This document shows, piece by piece, positions 6,397-8,014 of a DNA stretch of 8,014 nucleotides (its first letter is position 1; each line of letters starts with the position of its first letter). The position numbers and the translations under genes were made by a program. This DNA is from Prevotella sp. CAG:924 (GTDB lineage: Bacteria; Bacteroidota; Bacteroidia; Bacteroidales; Bacteroidaceae). The notes beneath the pieces are model-generated. The model made no database searches. It was not told the origin of the DNA and saw nothing but the letters and a program-made list of their open reading frames with translations. Location: contig HF988592.1 of assembly GCA_000431975.1 (NCBI GenBank), positions 1-8,014 on the forward strand, read 5' to 3'.

Positions 6397-7323
6397 TTAT
6401 TTCGCATATCTTTCCGTCATGGCCCGTATTCTCTTACGCATCTGCTCACGCACATAAGCCGGACGGAGAACTTCCACCTCTTCACCATGAGATAATAATT
6501 CCCGAATGAAATCATAGGAAGGCATGACATGATACCTGAACACGGAATAGTTTCCAGTTGACTCTATCTCTTGTTGTGAGGAATGTAACGGTAGCGTACG
6601 GAAGTAATCACGCTTATGCATGTCATTGTAAACCTTCACGTCTATATCCTCCACATCGTACTCCTCGGGTTCCACAATTATTCCAAAGGCATCCTTGAAA
6701 TACTCGTCAACGGACAGCTTATCCGGAAAGACGAAAGTCTGCTCCGAGACGGTCATGTCTTTAATACGGTCGAACGGATACCGCTGGATATCTATCCCAG
6801 TGCCATCCGCCGTTCGGGCAGGACCGATAAGATACCATCGTTGACGAAACACACGCAGGAAATAAGGTGCTACCGACAGCTCCCACTCAACATCATCCGT
6901 AAAGTTTTGGAAACGGATATCTACACGCCGGCCATATCGCATTGCCTTAATAATAGGAATAAGCAACTTATCGCCTGAGGGAACGTCCTCAAACACTATC
7001 CGGCCTCTCAGCGCCCTACTCTCCCTCAAATCAGAATTGATGGCAAAAGCATTGAGCATCCACCCCTTTATACGATTGCCATACAGTTCCCCAAGATTGC
7101 TGATGCGATACACATATCCGTCGGAGGCATCACAGACGACAGAGATATCAAACATCATCTCTATATCATGGATATAATCAATGAACGTGCGTCGCGGCAG
7201 ACGGGTATGAAGATCGTTGAGGGAACTCTCTTCCCACCGTCTGCATAGTTCCTTATATGTACAACCGCCTGTTGAGACCAAGGTCTCAACGATCCACAGA
7301 CATTTGCGAAACTGATCCTTCAT
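6397..7323 (-). CDS. WYL-domain transcriptional regulator with N-terminal winged helix
   Basis: This is a likely ligand-responsive DNA-binding regulator of 308 aa. Residues 1-75 look like a winged helix-turn-helix: a helical start, RRTFIDYIHDIEMMFDI as the recognition region, and a YVYRISN wing. The central WYL domain (about 115-205) contains the naming motif in RWYLIG (Trp163-Tyr164-Leu165). Its upstream strands include RYGRRVDIRFQNF and SVAPYFLRVFRQ. The C-terminal part (about 225-308), with LLSHGEEVEVLRPAYVREQM, matches the WCX extension typical of these proteins. WYL domains are known to bind nucleic acid or other ligands, and members regulate DNA-damage, CRISPR and other phage-defence loci. 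The target here is unknown. It follows the UDG-like gene by 12 bp with AGGAAG just ahead of the ATG, so the two are probably co-transcribed and it may autoregulate the pair. Codon use is less biased than in proS. Confidence 0.9.
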   Translation of the reverse strand: MKDQFRKCLWIVETLVSTGGCTYKELCRRWEESSLNDLHTRLPRRTFIDYIHDIEMMFDISVVCDASDGYVYRISNLGELYGNRIKGWMLNAFAINSDLRESRALRGRIVFEDVPSGDKLLIPIIKAMRYGRRVDIRFQNFTDDVEWELSVAPYFLRVFRQRWYLIGPARTADGTGIDIQRYPFDRIKDMTVSEQTFVFPDKLSVDEYFKDAFGIIVEPEEYDVEDIDVKVYNDMHKRDYFRTLPLHSSQQEIESTGNYSVFRYHVMPSYDFIRELLSHGEEVEVLRPAYVREQMRKRIRAMTERYAK

Positions 7324-7325
7324 AG

Positions 7326-7332
7326 GCTTCCT
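7326..7332 (-). promoter_or_regulatory. Shine-Dalgarno-like site of the WYL gene
   Basis: On the minus strand the 12-bp gap between the two genes reads GTCAGGAAGCCT, with AGGAAG three bases ahead of the ATG at 7323. This purine-rich site is better than those of most other genes in the window and supports the chosen start and translational coupling to the upstream gene. Confidence 0.45.
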
Positions 7333-7335
7333 GAC

Positions 7336-7953
7336 TTACATGAACAGACGGATAATCTTATACCAGAAACTCCAGTCATAACCCGTCGAGGGATGATAGA
7401 CATACATTGCCAGTACCCGCTTGCCACTATCGAGGACGTAGTTGCCACTTTCCACCGTATATCCCTCTATGTCCTTATCGGGTAGAGGCTCCCACTGCCG
7501 GTCGCTCATCCTCTCCCACAACCGTCGTCCCCATACAATGGCGAGATCGGGCTGCAAGGCATCAAGCACTTCAAAGAACGCAGGGGCTGAGCTCTTGAAA
7601 TCCATATCATCGGGCGACTGGCGTGCGGCGTTCATAGCACGCTGAACATAATTATAAAACGCCACCGACTGCCATATCCGTCGGCTCTCCTCCGGTGTGG
7701 TCGTATGGCCGACCAACGACCGCTCAAACTTCAAGAAAGTATTACGCCATCCATCAGTATCACCAAACTGAAGATAATTATTTACCGTATCAATTGTGAA
7801 ACGAGTACACTTTGAGGTCTTATCCTTGCCACAATCCTCGCATGCGTCTTCGCAGTAATGACTCTCACCAACGATGAGAATACGCTTTTTGAAAATACCG
7901 CCATCAGAATAATCCTGACCTATAAAAGGCTTGAAGAAAAGATGTGATTGCAT
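7336..7953 (-). CDS. Uracil-DNA glycosylase-superfamily-like protein with a cysteine cluster
   Basis: This 205-aa soluble protein shows the outline of the uracil-DNA glycosylase fold. An early strand and loop, RILIVGESHYC (24-34), stands where UDGs have motif 1. SVAFYNYVQ (96-104) and the helix-strand LDALQPDLAIVWGRRLWERM (130-149) follow. Near the C-terminus VYHPSTGYDW (185-194) matches motif 2, with His187-Pro188-Ser189. Catalysis on uracil or another damaged base is inferred from family resemblance, because the usual catalytic Asp/Asn of motif 1 is not evident and GES takes its place. Four cysteines at 34, 38, 41 and 49 (CxxxCxxCx7C) directly follow motif 1 and could bind a metal. The spacing differs from that of the 4Fe-4S family 4/5 UDGs. 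The gene precedes the WYL regulator by 12 bp. The upstream 61 bp are AT-rich with no clear promoter, so genes beyond the window may belong to the same operon. Confidence 0.72.
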   Translation of the reverse strand: MQSHLFFKPFIGQDYSDGGIFKKRILIVGESHYCEDACEDCGKDKTSKCTRFTIDTVNNYLQFGDTDGWRNTFLKFERSLVGHTTTPEESRRIWQSVAFYNYVQRAMNAARQSPDDMDFKSSAPAFFEVLDALQPDLAIVWGRRLWERMSDRQWEPLPDKDIEGYTVESGNYVLDSGKRVLAMYVYHPSTGYDWSFWYKIIRLFM

Positions 7954-8014
7954 AATAATAAGATTTTTACAGGTATATTATATTCTATTGCAGGTCTGAC
8001 ACGACAGGCTTCCA
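7954..8014. other. AT-rich leader upstream of the UDG-like gene
   Basis: This is the 5' flank of the UDG-like gene, read on the minus strand. It is A/T-rich near the start codon (AAAAATCTTATTATT before ATG) and lacks a good Shine-Dalgarno. No TAnnTTTG box or strong inverted repeat is seen before the window ends, so the promoter is either divergent from consensus or lies outside. Confidence 0.4.

Noticed and set aside
6256..6495. 79-codon plus-strand ORF spanning the WYL terminator
   Set aside because: It crosses the intrinsic terminator hairpin and the 3' end of the WYL gene and has no recognisable features.
6616..6978. 120-codon plus-strand ORF opposite the WYL gene
   Set aside because: It is antisense to the WYL and WCX domains. 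No promoter or family resemblance is seen.
7801..7860. Family 4 uracil-DNA glycosylase with classical 4Fe-4S cluster
   Set aside because: The four cysteines lie within 16 residues, whereas family 4 ligands are split between the N-terminal region and a later pair, so the protein was kept only as UDG-superfamily-like.

Overview
The window looks like chromosomal DNA from the Bacteroidota, most likely a Prevotellaceae-type organism. This is inferred from four things. Two promoter-like boxes match TAnnTTTG, the -7 element of that phylum. Most starts have A-rich leaders without a clear Shine-Dalgarno. The prolyl-tRNA synthetase is the short archaeal/eukaryotic-like form. The envelope genes, a glycine-zipper OmpA lipoprotein and MtgA, are those of a Gram-negative cell. 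No rRNA, tRNA, CRISPR array or insertion sequence is visible.

Left part (1-4303, minus strand). Reading leftward, the order is an OmpA-family lipoprotein (3605-4303), a strong intrinsic terminator, the monofunctional peptidoglycan transglycosylase mtgA (2726-3439), and a UvrD/PcrA-type helicase (74-2695) that starts 30 bp after mtgA. mtgA and the helicase probably share a transcript. The OmpA lipoprotein is its own unit. A further gene may begin at the left edge, but too little of it is present to call.

Middle (4304-6086). A 207-bp divergent intergenic region separates the lipoprotein gene from proS on the plus strand. It carries two back-to-back -7 boxes that form a 10-bp inverted repeat. 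The proS leader of about 95 nt holds a GCAA-capped hairpin and a second element that can fold in two mutually exclusive ways. proS ends at a perfect 14-bp-stem terminator.

Right part (6087-8014, minus strand). About 265 bp hold no convincing gene. Then comes a two-gene cassette read leftward: a uracil-DNA-glycosylase-like protein with a four-cysteine cluster (7336-7953), followed 12 bp later by a WYL-domain transcription factor (6397-7323) that ends at its own terminator. The other genes are housekeeping functions (DNA repair, cell wall, translation). The UDG-like/WYL pair looks accessory and is the most interesting part of the window. WYL proteins often regulate stress and phage-defence loci, but a defence role here is inference only.
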